A stretch of DNA of 64,000 nucleotides, from positions 41,953 through 105,952 of the forward strand of contig NZ_ATZA01000013.1 of the NCBI RefSeq assembly GCF_000427965.1, given 5' to 3'. Numbering within the stretch: the stretch's first letter is position 1; each line of letters begins with the position of its first letter. The notes below the pieces were generated by a model that did not search any database, was not told the DNA's origin, and saw only the letters and a list, made by a program, of their open reading frames with translations. Shown here in pieces: positions 53,915-63,642 of the stretch. The DNA is from Olivibacter sitiensis DSM 17696. GTDB lineage: Bacteria > Bacteroidota > Bacteroidia > Sphingobacteriales > Sphingobacteriaceae. Position numbers and translations under genes: made by a program.

Positions 53915-55444
53915 TTAATAGCCAGGATTTTGATACATTTTTTCCGGATTCAATTTGTATTCATCAAAGGGAATAGGATAATACCTGTCTTTTAACGAAA
54001 TATTGGATATCTTGGCATTTCCATAATCTGCTTGGTCTTTTGCCATGAAGTAGTTTACTAGTCCTTGGGCATCGTAGTTGCGGATAAGATCAAACCACCG
54101 GTGGTTTTCAAATGCTAATTCCACGCGGCGCTCGTGTAAAATGGCCTCTTTCAACGTCGGGTATTTGGCCCGATAGGTGGCGTCATTCATGGAAGTGGCG
54201 TAGGAAGGCAAGTTAGCCCGTTCACGTATCTCGTCCAGTAGTTGTATAGCTTCCGCATTCTTGTTCAAATGAAGTTTGGCCTCGGCCAAAAGCAACATCA
54301 CATCTGCGTATCGAATTAGAATCCAGTCATTGCCTCCCCAGCCTTGGGTGCCTGCAGCATCACTGTTATCTCGAAATTTGGTGATAAACCAGTCGTTTAC
54401 TTGCGGGCTCGTTGCAAATTTAATGGAGAAATCCTTTCGCAAGTCATTGTTCTCATAATCTTTTACCAAGTCCATCTTCACATTTCCACCTACACCTGTT
54501 GATACAAATCTGGAATTGATGGTCTCTCCACGCGCCTGGTTATTGCGGGCTATGCTTGAACTGTAGTTTTGATCGCCCTGAAGGTATTGCACCTGAAAGA
54601 TAAGTTCTTTGCAGGAATTCTTATGATCTACGTCAAAGACTTCTTCATAGGGTATTTCATTCAATTTGCCGAAGGTTCTCAAGTTATAAGCCGCTGTCAG
54701 ATACTGCTCCGCTTTTTGGAGGTTTTCATTCGAAGAGGCGGACAGGGTTGTTGCCATTGTAAGGTACACCTGTCCCAAGAGGGCATTGACCGCAGCCTTT
54801 GAAGTTCTGCCGACGGCATATTCTGCTTGTGTGTTGGGTAGATCGCTAGCCAATGCGTCTGTCAGGTCCTGAACGATCTGCTGGTACACCACCTCTTCTT
54901 TTTGCCTAAAGGCCAGGGCATCGGCCTGATCCTTTGTCAATATCTCTTCTGTAGACAGAGGCACATCGCCAAACTTTCGTACCAAGTGGAAGTAGAGCAA
55001 AGCGCGAACGAATTTTACCTCTGCCATATAGCGCTGTTTCAATGCTTCCTCCGTGAACGCAACCTGGTCTATTCTGGCTAGGAGAGTATTACAACGTGCT
55101 ATGCCATCATACATAGTGGCCCAATGAGTCCTTAAATACGAGTTACTTGGCAGCAAGGAAAAATCGTTGAATTGAAACGGTTCACCTGCATTTGACTGGT
55201 TGTCATCCCGACCCGCATTGTCAGAGCGTTCTTCGCTGTATAAAGCACTGGATTCGCCTACGGTACTGCCCGAGCGCAAGATCTGGTATACGCCATTTAC
55301 AGCCAACAGCACGTCGTTTTCCGTTTTGAAGTAAGCTTCTACGGAAACGGCATTAGGATCTTGTTGATTTAAAAAGTCGTCGCTGCATGATGCCAATGCC
55401 AGCAGGGCAATAGGCAATAGATATCTTTTTTTCATTTTTTTCAT
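53915..55444 (-). CDS. SusD/RagB-type lipoprotein (pair 3)
   Basis: 509-aa surface lipoprotein. Signal with lipobox LASC (Cys20; an internal ATG at residue 4 is also possible). Typical SusD start NQQDPNAVSVEAYFKTENDV, TPR helices (EVKFVRALLYFHLVRKFGDV), ILIRYADVMLLLAEAKLHLN, ERRVELAFENHRWFDLIR and the C-terminal YPIPFDEYKLNPEKMYQNPGY. Follows SusC3 by 4 bp. Confidence 0.95.
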   Translation of the reverse strand: MKKMKKRYLLPIALLALASCSDDFLNQQDPNAVSVEAYFKTENDVLLAVNGVYQILRSGSTVGESSALYSEERSDNAGRDDNQSNAGEPFQFNDFSLLPSNSYLRTHWATMYDGIARCNTLLARIDQVAFTEEALKQRYMAEVKFVRALLYFHLVRKFGDVPLSTEEILTKDQADALAFRQKEEVVYQQIVQDLTDALASDLPNTQAEYAVGRTSKAAVNALLGQVYLTMATTLSASSNENLQKAEQYLTAAYNLRTFGKLNEIPYEEVFDVDHKNSCKELIFQVQYLQGDQNYSSSIARNNQARGETINSRFVSTGVGGNVKMDLVKDYENNDLRKDFSIKFATSPQVNDWFITKFRDNSDAAGTQGWGGNDWILIRYADVMLLLAEAKLHLNKNAEAIQLLDEIRERANLPSYATSMNDATYRAKYPTLKEAILHERRVELAFENHRWFDLIRNYDAQGLVNYFMAKDQADYGNAKISNISLKDRYYPIPFDEYKLNPEKMYQNPGY

Positions 55445-55448
55445 GATT

Positions 55449-58400
55449 TTAAAATGTCACTTTCAAACCTAAGTTGTAACCTCTTACCAACGGATACAAA
55501 CCGTAGTCTACACCCGGTGTGAGGTTGCCGCGTTGATTGTAATCCGGTTCAGGGTTATACCCTTTGTATTTTGTAATGGTAAAGGGATTGTCGACGCTGG
55601 CGTATATCCTTACGCCGGCTAGGGTCAATTTTCTCGCTATGTCTTGCGGCAAGCTATATCCCAGAATGATGTTGGTCATTCGCAAGAAGGATCCGTCTTG
55701 TAGATAAAAGGAAGATAAGCGAGTGCTGTTGCTTTGTGTGCCACCTCTAGAGGCTCTATATACTTGACCATTGCCTGGATCAGCAGAAGATCTCCATCGC
55801 TGAGCCACATCGGCATATTGATTGCCGGAACCTTCCATATTGTAAAGATAGTAGTCATATCCATCCAATACCTGATTGCCATGCGAACCATTGAAAGAGG
55901 CCCTAAGGTCAAAGCTTTTGTAGCTTGCATTCAACGCAAACCCATAGGTGAAATCGGGGTGCGGATTTCCGATGATACGTTTATCCTCGTCATTGACGAT
56001 GCCATTTCCATCTACATCTTCAAAATAGAGGTCTCCCGGTTGAAGTGGGTTGGTCGATGCTGCCGAAGGAGCTACGGTTGTATAGTTTTCTTCCGTAGCC
56101 ACTCCCAAGACCTTAAATCCGTAAAACATACCGATAGGGCTTCCTTCTTGGGTGATATGTGTCATGTACGATCGCTCCGCTCCATTCGTAATGATGGTCG
56201 AAGCTCCTCCCAAATCCAGCACTTTATTTCTGTTTACATTTATGTTACCACTCAACCCCAATTCAAAACCATTGTTTCTCACAAGTGTCGCATCTACCTG
56301 CACATCAAAGCCTTTGTTTTGTACTTTGCTGTCAGGAAGGTTTGTCAGGATGGTAGTAGCGCCAGAAATGGCCGTTATCGGCTGATCGAAGAGGAGGTTA
56401 TATGACCTACTCAAGTAGAAGTTGGATAATATGTTCAACCTGCCGTTCCACAAGCCCAAATCCAAGCCCGCGTTGTACTGTGAGGTGGTTTCCCAACCTA
56501 AGTTGGCATCGCGCAGATCTCCGGGCCAATAGGCGGTTTCTACACGGTCACCGATGATTACCCCACCAGGAGAGTTGAATGTTGTCACAGCGCGGTAGTC
56601 ACCGATATTGTTGTTGCCGCTCAATCCCCAACTTGCTCTAAGTTTCATGGTAGAACCCGTTCCGAGCCAGCTGTTGTAGAATTCTTCATTGGAGACCGTC
56701 CATCCGGCCGACAATGAAGGAAAGGTACCCCATTTGCTTTCAGAACCAAAGCGAGATGATGCATCTGTACGGAACGATGCAGACAGGAAGTATTTTGAAT
56801 CGTAGCTATAGTTGACACGGCTAAAATAAGACTGGAGTGTGGTTACCCGCTTGAAAGCATCGCGCAACTGAAAATTGGACGGATCCGCGCCTTTGTCGGT
56901 GATCTCTCCAATGGCATCATTTTGGAAACCATTTGCCCGGACGGCGATGTAGTCGATATCCGTTCGTTGGGCTGAATAGCCCAATAGGGCCTGAAGGTGA
57001 TGTTTTTCTTGAAATGATTTTGAATAATTCAAAGTTGCTTCCAACAATTTATCGATTTCGCCCCTTGTGTTGGCATCGGCGTACGCAGCGGTTTTTGCTG
57101 CATCTGAAAACGGTGGGTTGTTGCCGCTGGATATACTTGTAGGACGATAGTAATCGTACTTTTCATCATATGTAGACAGGCCGCCGTTTATTTTGAAATT
57201 TAAGCCTTCGATAATGGCAAAATCTGCAAAGGCGTTATAAAGCCCCCTTTTGCCTTTTCGCTGGTTTTTAATCTCGGTAACATATGCCAAGGGATTTTCT
57301 GGGTTCTGAATTCCAAAATTGTTTGCAGACAGGTCTGCCATAAGATACTTGGCATAGGTGCCATCTTCATTATATACGGGAAGGGTAGGCAAGTAGATCA
57401 AGGCTGCCATAGACGGACTCTGGTCGTAGCGACCGGTAGTTACCTCGTTGTTGTCGTTATAGGTAAAGGATACATTGGCACCTACCTTAAGTCGCTTGCT
57501 TAGCTCCGTGTCTATATTGCTCCTGAAGTTGAATACCTGTTGGTCCGTGCCAAGCATGATACCTTCTTGATTTTGGTATGAGCTACTTAAAAAATAGCGC
57601 GTTTTTTCATTTCCTCCATATGCAGAAAGGTTGTGCCTTTGGAAAGGAGCATTTCTATAAAGTGCGTCTTGCCAGTCGGTATTATACATCGAAGGCCTTG
57701 CCAATCCTGTGGAAAAGTCATAATATTCCTCGGGTATCGAGATTGATCCCGCATTTCCTACGCGAGCCACGCGAGTAGCATTGTCATCCAAGCGCATGTT
57801 GTCGGTCCAGGTTATGCCCCTACTGACCACCAGATCCCTATACATGTTGTTCCGACCGTCAATAAGCAGATCAATAAATTCATCTGCGTTGAGCAAGTCT
57901 ACTTTCTTAGATAGCTGACCAAAGCCCCCCAATACTTCATAGTCGATATTGCTACGCCCTTCTCTACCACGTTTTGTTGTGATGAGTACGACCCCTCCGG
58001 CGGCACGTGAGCCATAGATGGCTGCCGATGCAGCATCTTTCAAGATATCGATCGTTTCGATATCATTTGGATTTATGTTCAGGTTATTGCCTGCAGGATA
58101 GCCATCAATAACATATAAAGGATCGGATCCTGCATTGACAGAGCCGATTCCCCGTACGCGAATTTTTGTGCCATCATACGGAGCTCCGCTTGTCTGAGAG
58201 ACTTGAACACCAGCTACTTTCCCTACAAGGGCTTGCGACAGTTTTGGACTTGTCAAGTTCAACTCATCGGCTTTTACATTTGAGATAGCTCCCGTCAAAT
58301 CGGATTTTCGGACACGCTGATAGCCAATCGACACCAATACTTCTTCCAATTGTTGGTCTTCGCCATTCAATTGGATCGAAATTCCCTGTAAAGCGGTGAC

Positions 58401-58697
58401 ACGATGCTCGATCGTTGCATAGCCAACGTATCTCACGGACAGGACGTCTCCTGTTTTTCCAGCCAAGGAAAAACGACCTTCATTACCTGTTTGCACGCTT
58501 TGTTGGGTACTTGTATTGGTGACAGTGGCCCCTGCAATCGCATTTCCTTCGCCATCCAATACTTGTCCCGAAAGCTGTTGTTGGAGCAGGGCTTCAATTG
58601 CCTTTGTTTCTTTTTTAGGGTGACTTGCATGCACCGACATGAAGCCGACACTTAGTGGTAATAGCAACCACAATAATTTGGTAAGATTTAGATACAT
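55449..58697 (-). CDS. SusC/RagA-type TonB-dependent outer-membrane transporter (pair 3)
   Basis: 1082-aa importer. ATG 58697 is chosen; the longer frame begins at a TTG overlapping the predicted promoter. Signal peptide about 1-25, regulatory-like domain (SGQVLDGEGNAIAGATVTN), plug with QLEEVLVSIGYQRVRKSDL, PLYVIDGYPAGNNLNINPND and AAGGVVLITTKRGR, and a large barrel ending NLGLKVTF. Forms a unit with SusD3 and the YdcF-like gene. An exact TAnnTTTG element and two 11-bp boxes lie upstream. Confidence 0.95.
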   Translation of the reverse strand: MYLNLTKLLWLLLPLSVGFMSVHASHPKKETKAIEALLQQQLSGQVLDGEGNAIAGATVTNTSTQQSVQTGNEGRFSLAGKTGDVLSVRYVGYATIEHRVTALQGISIQLNGEDQQLEEVLVSIGYQRVRKSDLTGAISNVKADELNLTSPKLSQALVGKVAGVQVSQTSGAPYDGTKIRVRGIGSVNAGSDPLYVIDGYPAGNNLNINPNDIETIDILKDAASAAIYGSRAAGGVVLITTKRGREGRSNIDYEVLGGFGQLSKKVDLLNADEFIDLLIDGRNNMYRDLVVSRGITWTDNMRLDDNATRVARVGNAGSISIPEEYYDFSTGLARPSMYNTDWQDALYRNAPFQRHNLSAYGGNEKTRYFLSSSYQNQEGIMLGTDQQVFNFRSNIDTELSKRLKVGANVSFTYNDNNEVTTGRYDQSPSMAALIYLPTLPVYNEDGTYAKYLMADLSANNFGIQNPENPLAYVTEIKNQRKGKRGLYNAFADFAIIEGLNFKINGGLSTYDEKYDYYRPTSISSGNNPPFSDAAKTAAYADANTRGEIDKLLEATLNYSKSFQEKHHLQALLGYSAQRTDIDYIAVRANGFQNDAIGEITDKGADPSNFQLRDAFKRVTTLQSYFSRVNYSYDSKYFLSASFRTDASSRFGSESKWGTFPSLSAGWTVSNEEFYNSWLGTGSTMKLRASWGLSGNNNIGDYRAVTTFNSPGGVIIGDRVETAYWPGDLRDANLGWETTSQYNAGLDLGLWNGRLNILSNFYLSRSYNLLFDQPITAISGATTILTNLPDSKVQNKGFDVQVDATLVRNNGFELGLSGNINVNRNKVLDLGGASTIITNGAERSYMTHITQEGSPIGMFYGFKVLGVATEENYTTVAPSAASTNPLQPGDLYFEDVDGNGIVNDEDKRIIGNPHPDFTYGFALNASYKSFDLRASFNGSHGNQVLDGYDYYLYNMEGSGNQYADVAQRWRSSADPGNGQVYRASRGGTQSNSTRLSSFYLQDGSFLRMTNIILGYSLPQDIARKLTLAGVRIYASVDNPFTITKYKGYNPEPDYNQRGNLTPGVDYGLYPLVRGYNLGLKVTF

Positions 58698-58726
58698 TTT
58701 TTTCGACTTATGTAAAAACAATGTCG

Positions 58727-58762
58727 CAAACGTAGCTAAACCATGTTACCGGGGTGTTAACC
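58727..58762 (-). promoter_or_regulatory. SusC3 promoter with 11-bp-spaced boxes
   Basis: On the minus strand TACGTTTG (58734-58727) is an exact -7 match, 29 bp before the start codon. The boxes GTTACCG (58745) and GTTAACC (58756), read on the plus strand, are 11 bp apart and lie where the -33 element should be; no TTTG is seen there, which suits an activator-dependent promoter. Confidence 0.5.
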
Positions 58763-58839
58763 TGTCTTTATGTAACAATTAAGAATTGAGCAATGAACTC
58801 GGCCGCCAGGAGGAGGCAAGGCGTTGAGCAAAGAGAAGG

Positions 58840-60252
58840 TCAAGAAACAATGGCGCCCTGCCTAATCAGCTCCTGCTGTACATCTGCCGCGTCTACTGCT
58901 CTGGGGAATATGCCCTGCCTAGAGGCTATGGATGCACATACGCCAGCTGCCTGTCCCATGGCCATGGCCGTAGGCATCACCCGATAGGAGGAATGCGCCT
59001 CATGGCTGCCAGAGATGCATCTTCCTGCGACCAAGATGCCGTCCACATCCTTGGGCAATAGGCAGCGTAACGGGATGTCATATGCTTCGCCTGGCGGTAA
59101 TCGCTTCAGGACGGTGCCCTTTCCTTCGGGGTTGTGCACGTCTATGGGATAGGAGCATTTAGCTACGCCATCGTCAAATTTTTGGGCCGAGAGCACATCT
59201 TCTGTCGTGAGCGTATAGTCGCCCACAATTCGTCTCGTCTCCCGCACGCCCACAGTGACACCCGTTTGAGCGACGTAGGATTTCTCAAAGCCAGGAACAT
59301 ATTTCTTCAAAAAGTCGGCAATTTGCCTTACCTGACGCCTCCCTTCCCATTCGGCATAGGAGAGGTCCCAAACGTCAATGCCCAGCACTTGGGTGATCCG
59401 TGTAGAGTTGACGCTCAGTTCATGCGGATGGGGGGTGTCAAAGAAAAGGATGTCCTCGCGTGGTAGATCGAGTTCGCCAGCCTTGGTGGCCTGTTCTATC
59501 AAGTCCCATAGGCCGTGCACGCCTCGCCATTGGTCTGGATGTTGCTTGACGTAATTGCCAAAATGCGTACGTTGAAACTCTACCATCCTAAACATGAGGG
59601 AAATGGGTTGTACAAGTCCGTCAGTTTCGCGGCCTACATGGTATTGTGCTCCCGCCGCGACAGCGATGTCGCCATCGCCCGAGCAGTCTATGATGGTTTT
59701 TGCCGTAATGACCAAAGGCCCCGATTTGGTTTCCAATATTGCTCCCTTTTTGTTGCCGTCGTCATAAATACCGCTTGCAAATGCATGGAATAGGATATCT
59801 ACGCCATGTTCATCCAATAAGTCAAGACTGATCATCTTGAAGAGCTCGGGATCGAATGGCACGACGTAGCCCGTTTCGAGCGATGGGGCTATGGCAGCCC
59901 CTGCTTGTACAAGTTTAGATAATAGTTGTGACAGTGCCCCCGCAATGATGGCTGTACCTGGGCCATGGTCATTTGGTAGGAAATGCTTGGAATAGCCGCT
60001 CTTTGCAGGTCTATATTGTTGAGTGTGGAATGACATCAGCGGCATGACGAGGGCCGCGGTGGCGTTGCCTCCCAAGAATCCAAGTCGTTCCACCAAGGTC
60101 ACCTTTGCTCCAGACTGTGCAGCACCAATGGCAGCGCCTATTCCTGCTGGACCTCCGCCAACGATCAATACGTCTGTATCTGCTGCCAGACTAGCCTTCC
60201 TAGGGGCTAGCGTAAGTTCGATTTGGTTTGTGGGTTTCCTTAATATAGGCAT
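58840..60252 (-). CDS. FAD-dependent oxidoreductase (FAD_oxidored family)
   Basis: 470-aa protein from ATG 60252 (a TTG lies 2 codons earlier). Rossmann FAD-binding motif VLIVGGGPAGIGAAIGAAQ at about 28-46, ERLGFLGGNATAALVMP, then IDCSGDGDIAVAAGAQY and a C-terminal DVDGILVAGRCISGSHEAHSS with the second FAD contact. This family is common in carbohydrate clusters of Bacteroidota but its substrate is not known. Overlapping operon layout: it starts 8 bp after the upstream gene; the sequence contains no signal peptide. Confidence 0.88.
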   Translation of the reverse strand: MPILRKPTNQIELTLAPRKASLAADTDVLIVGGGPAGIGAAIGAAQSGAKVTLVERLGFLGGNATAALVMPLMSFHTQQYRPAKSGYSKHFLPNDHGPGTAIIAGALSQLLSKLVQAGAAIAPSLETGYVVPFDPELFKMISLDLLDEHGVDILFHAFASGIYDDGNKKGAILETKSGPLVITAKTIIDCSGDGDIAVAAGAQYHVGRETDGLVQPISLMFRMVEFQRTHFGNYVKQHPDQWRGVHGLWDLIEQATKAGELDLPREDILFFDTPHPHELSVNSTRITQVLGIDVWDLSYAEWEGRRQVRQIADFLKKYVPGFEKSYVAQTGVTVGVRETRRIVGDYTLTTEDVLSAQKFDDGVAKCSYPIDVHNPEGKGTVLKRLPPGEAYDIPLRCLLPKDVDGILVAGRCISGSHEAHSSYRVMPTAMAMGQAAGVCASIASRQGIFPRAVDAADVQQELIRQGAIVS

Positions 60253-60259
60253 AAACAAT

Positions 60260-61381
60260 TTAGTTGGAATGCTTTTTCAGCAAATCTAACAATAGGGTAT
60301 TACTACGTTTTGAGCGTTGTTGTATTGAGGGCAGTTTTTCCTGTATCTGTTCGCGAAGAGGGCCTTGCAGATCCCACGAATGATCGAGGTGCGCGATTAG
60401 TCTACCTGCGTTTACCAGCTCGATGGGAGGCATGTCTAAGCCTAGATCTCCTAGCAGCCCTTTCACCTTGGAGGCGTATGGCAGCGCTACGAAAGGCACA
60501 TTCTGCAAGGCGGCAAAAATGAGGAAGTGAAGACGCATGCCGACGGCAAATTGGAAATGGCCCATGATATTTAACAGTTGGCCGGGTGTGTATTTACCTT
60601 TTAGCACATGTGCCCGATGCGGTTTCAGCATCTGGGAGATGACGGCATGGGAGAGTTGGATATCTTGGTTTTTCCTTTCCGTGGGGACAAAAACAATGTC
60701 CGCATTGAAACGGTCTACCATGAAATCGGCAGCATTTGCCAGTAGCATATGGTATTTTTGCATGTCCAGGTCTGGTGCTGCAACGCCCAACTCACGCACG
60801 GACATGCCCACTATGGGCTTGTCGCTGGTGAGTTGTTCCCTTATCAGGGTTCCTTCCGGTAGCGGCTCTGGCCGTATTAGAAAAGCAGGGTCGGCCGTTA
60901 CCGTGATTTCAGCTTTCACGCCTAAGCTTTCGAGCAAGTGCCGCGAGTCGACGTCCCTTACCGTGATGGCATCTACATGGTTCAACACGTCGGCCACAAG
61001 GCTTTGTGAGGCAGCATTGTTGAGCGGGCCGGCACCAATGGCATAGAGCATGGTAGGGATACCTAGCTCCTGGGCTATCTTTACCTCGCGGAGGTAGAAT
61101 TTTACGTCGGCATCGTAGAGTAAGCCGCCCCCACCTAGAATAAATACGTCCAAGGATGCTATTTCTGGCTTAATCTCGTTGATGGAGAGGTTGCGCACAT
61201 CCACTACCTTTTCTATATCGTGCCTGTCTTTGGTGTCTCTAGCCACACGTGAGAAAACGGTTATTTCTGCCTTGATGCTGCTTCTTATCTGTGCAATGAT
61301 GCTTTGCAAGATAGCTTCGTCTCCCAAATTCATGCCTCCGTAGGAGCCTGATATACCTATTTTGTATGTTTTGTCTGCCAT
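60260..61381 (-). CDS. Polysaccharide pyruvyl transferase family protein (CsaB-like)
   Basis: 373 aa, cytosolic. Starts KIGISGSYGGMNLGDEAILQ, the family pattern, and has VFILGGGGLLYD, MLYAIGAGPLNNAASQSL and MGHFQFAVGMRLHFLIFAAL. The family includes CsaB, which adds pyruvate ketals to cell-wall glycans. Here there is no S-layer context; a role in processing a sugar acid or building a capsule is possible. Forms a unit with the FAD protein downstream. Confidence 0.88.
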   Translation of the reverse strand: MADKTYKIGISGSYGGMNLGDEAILQSIIAQIRSSIKAEITVFSRVARDTKDRHDIEKVVDVRNLSINEIKPEIASLDVFILGGGGLLYDADVKFYLREVKIAQELGIPTMLYAIGAGPLNNAASQSLVADVLNHVDAITVRDVDSRHLLESLGVKAEITVTADPAFLIRPEPLPEGTLIREQLTSDKPIVGMSVRELGVAAPDLDMQKYHMLLANAADFMVDRFNADIVFVPTERKNQDIQLSHAVISQMLKPHRAHVLKGKYTPGQLLNIMGHFQFAVGMRLHFLIFAALQNVPFVALPYASKVKGLLGDLGLDMPPIELVNAGRLIAHLDHSWDLQGPLREQIQEKLPSIQQRSKRSNTLLLDLLKKHSN

Positions 61382-61499
61382 ATAGTAAGTTGACTTGTAG
61401 ACTTTTGTAATTGCTTTTAACTATTGAGGCCCCATATTGCAACAAAGGATCAAGCCACTTGTTTTCCCGGGCCACGAATCCATTAGGCCATATATGCCT

Positions 61500-62354
61500 T
61501 TATTTCTGTGACTTCATGAGGTGATAATTGGCAAGTTCTTCGATAAGGGATGGTATGATTTTGCCTGCTTCCATGTTGTATATGGCCATTACTTCCATCA
61601 ATAAATCCCCGAAATGATAACCTATGGAACCTACGCAATTGAATGTGTATTGGGAATAATTTGGGTAACTGGACACCAAATTCCTGAAGAAGCTATGAAA
61701 AGAACCCTTTACTAGCTCCCTAGCATAACTTTTATCCACATCTGGCAGCGCTAGGAAACGTGTGAAGCTTGCACAAAATCGGTTTGCAAGCGGTTCGGTA
61801 TAGACTTTGTTTAGGATTTCCCCAGGCGTGAGTTGGTAAGTGTCGTAAAACAGTTGCTTCGTAGTTTCTGGCATTCTGTTGCGCATATAATCGCTTAATA
61901 TCTGTTTTCCAATCGCCGCCCCACTTCCTTCATCCCCTAGGATAAAGCCTAACGAATCCACATGCTCAACAATCTCTTTGCCGTCATAGATCCCCGTGTT
62001 CGTGCCGGTACCGAGTATGGCTGCAAAACCTTCCCGATGGCCCAATAGCCCTCGCGCTGCTGCCAGTAGATCGCCGGCCGCCCTGATCCGTTCGCAATTG
62101 TGGAAAACATTATAGAGGGTTTCTTCCATCAGCTCTATCTTATCAGCATGGCATCCAGCACCATAGAAGTGAACTTCATTGATGCTCGATACATCTATTG
62201 CCTCCGGCATATTTTTGCGAATCGATTCTATGATATAAGCTTGCGTAGCATAGTATGGGTTATAGCCCTCGGTTTTAAAATATTCTGCAATGTTATTGCC
62301 TTCAATAAAGCACCAGTCTGTTTTGGTCGATCCGCTGTCGGCTATTAAAATCAT
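61500..62354 (-). CDS. N-acetylglucosamine kinase-like protein (BadF/BadG ATPase family)
   Basis: 284 aa, ASKHA fold. Phosphate-1 motif LIADSGSTKTDWCFIEG, sugar/phosphate-2 region AAILGTGTNTGIYDG and GFILGDEGSGAAIGKQIL. Phosphorylates GlcNAc or a similar amino sugar after import. Length is typical. The 118-bp gap to the next gene and the same strand suggest one unit with the pyruvyl-transferase-like and FAD genes. GlcNAc would come from the chitobiose core of N-glycans or from peptidoglycan. Confidence 0.85.
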   Translation of the reverse strand: MILIADSGSTKTDWCFIEGNNIAEYFKTEGYNPYYATQAYIIESIRKNMPEAIDVSSINEVHFYGAGCHADKIELMEETLYNVFHNCERIRAAGDLLAAARGLLGHREGFAAILGTGTNTGIYDGKEIVEHVDSLGFILGDEGSGAAIGKQILSDYMRNRMPETTKQLFYDTYQLTPGEILNKVYTEPLANRFCASFTRFLALPDVDKSYARELVKGSFHSFFRNLVSSYPNYSQYTFNCVGSIGYHFGDLLMEVMAIYNMEAGKIIPSLIEELANYHLMKSQK

Positions 62355-62605
62355 TGATATACAATTTCGGGAATTGAATAATTATTGTTCCTTATTTTTC
62401 AAAAATAGTGTATTAAAGCATAGGGTGCAATTGATAAAAGTGATATATTTTTGCCATTATTGGAATAATTCATGCCAAAACCTGGAGAAATGGGTTTTTT
62501 ATCGGTCAATCTGCGTAAAAAAAGGTCCAGACTATGGGATGATAGTTTTGTTCTACTTGTGCAGTATAGGCTTTATCCGTATAATTGTTGTCAAAAAAGA
62601 AGAAA

Positions 62606-63634
62606 ATGTATCCAAAGAAACTGATGGCGATGCTTGCCGTAATTTTTCTTACTGCGTTAAGCTTGTCTGCACAAGAAAAACGATATGTGATGGTGTTGCA
62701 CGGTGGTGCCGGCACCATCTTGAAACAAAACATGACTCCAGAAAGGGAGGAGGCTTATACGGGAGCCATGAAGGAGGCTTTGTTGGCGGGATATAAACTG
62801 ATCAAGGAAGGGAAAAGCAGCCTCGATGCTGTTGAGGCGGCGATTTGGGTATTGGAGGACAACCCCTTGTTCAATGCGAGCAAAGGCGCGGTCTTTACCC
62901 ATGATGGTCGCAACGAACTTGATGCTTCCATCATGTATGGCAAAACATTGGAGGCCGGTGCCGTAGCGGGTGTCACTACGATAAAGCATCCCATAAGCGG
63001 GGCACGTGCCGTGATGGAAAAATCCGAGCATGTCATGATGGTGGGGGCAGGTGCAGAACTTTTTGCCAAGGAGGTAGGGCTGGAAATCGTAGATCCCAGT
63101 TATTTCTATACGCAGCCGCGCTATGATGCACTACAAAGAGCAATAAAGCAGGACTCTATCAAAGCGGTGCTGGATCACGACGCGAAGCAAAGCAATCGCG
63201 TTCCATTTCAGAACCGGGATGATAAATTTGGTACTGTGGGTTGTGTGGCCCTGGACCAGGAAGGCCATTTGGCTGCAGGTACCTCAACAGGAGGCATGAC
63301 CAATAAGAAATACGGACGGGTGGGCGATTCGCCCATTATCGGTGCAGGAACCTATTGCGATGATCGTACCGTGGGTGTGTCCTGCACGGGATGGGGTGAG
63401 TTTTTCATTCGCAGTGTAGTCGCCAAATCGGTATCGGACCTGATGGAGTACAAAGGGCTTGGCGTAGAGGAGGCTTCTAGGCTGATGATCGAAAAAATTG
63501 GGCAGCTTGGGGGCGATGGTGGACTGGTCGCTTTGGATAGAAATGGCCAAATAGCAATGCCCTTTAATACTGCAGGGATGTATAGAGCTGCCATTACGGA
63601 AGATGGAGAGGTTGAAGTAGCCATATACAAGTAA
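62606..63634 (+). CDS. Isoaspartyl peptidase/L-asparaginase, Ntn-hydrolase
   Basis: 342-aa exported proenzyme. ATG 62606 gives the signal peptide MLAVIFLTALSLSAQ; the longer frame begins with TTG. N-terminal VMVLHGGAGTI, self-cleavage site in DDKFGTVGCVALDQ (new N-terminal Thr210), then STGGMTNKKYGRVGDSPIIG and VSCTGWGEFFIR. This matches plant-type asparaginases (EcAIII) that split beta-aspartyl peptides; an activity on GlcNAc-Asn from N-glycans is less likely but would fit the setting. Divergent from the GlcNAc kinase. Confidence 0.92.
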   Translation: MYPKKLMAMLAVIFLTALSLSAQEKRYVMVLHGGAGTILKQNMTPEREEAYTGAMKEALLAGYKLIKEGKSSLDAVEAAIWVLEDNPLFNASKGAVFTHDGRNELDASIMYGKTLEAGAVAGVTTIKHPISGARAVMEKSEHVMMVGAGAELFAKEVGLEIVDPSYFYTQPRYDALQRAIKQDSIKAVLDHDAKQSNRVPFQNRDDKFGTVGCVALDQEGHLAAGTSTGGMTNKKYGRVGDSPIIGAGTYCDDRTVGVSCTGWGEFFIRSVVAKSVSDLMEYKGLGVEEASRLMIEKIGQLGGDGGLVALDRNGQIAMPFNTAGMYRAAITEDGEVEVAIYK

Positions 63635-63642
63635 AAAAAGGA

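Noticed and set aside
62606..63634. Glycosylasparaginase specific for GlcNAc-Asn
   Set aside because: Motifs GTVGCVALD and GRVGDSPIIG fit plant-type isoaspartyl peptidases better; kept only as a less likely alternative.
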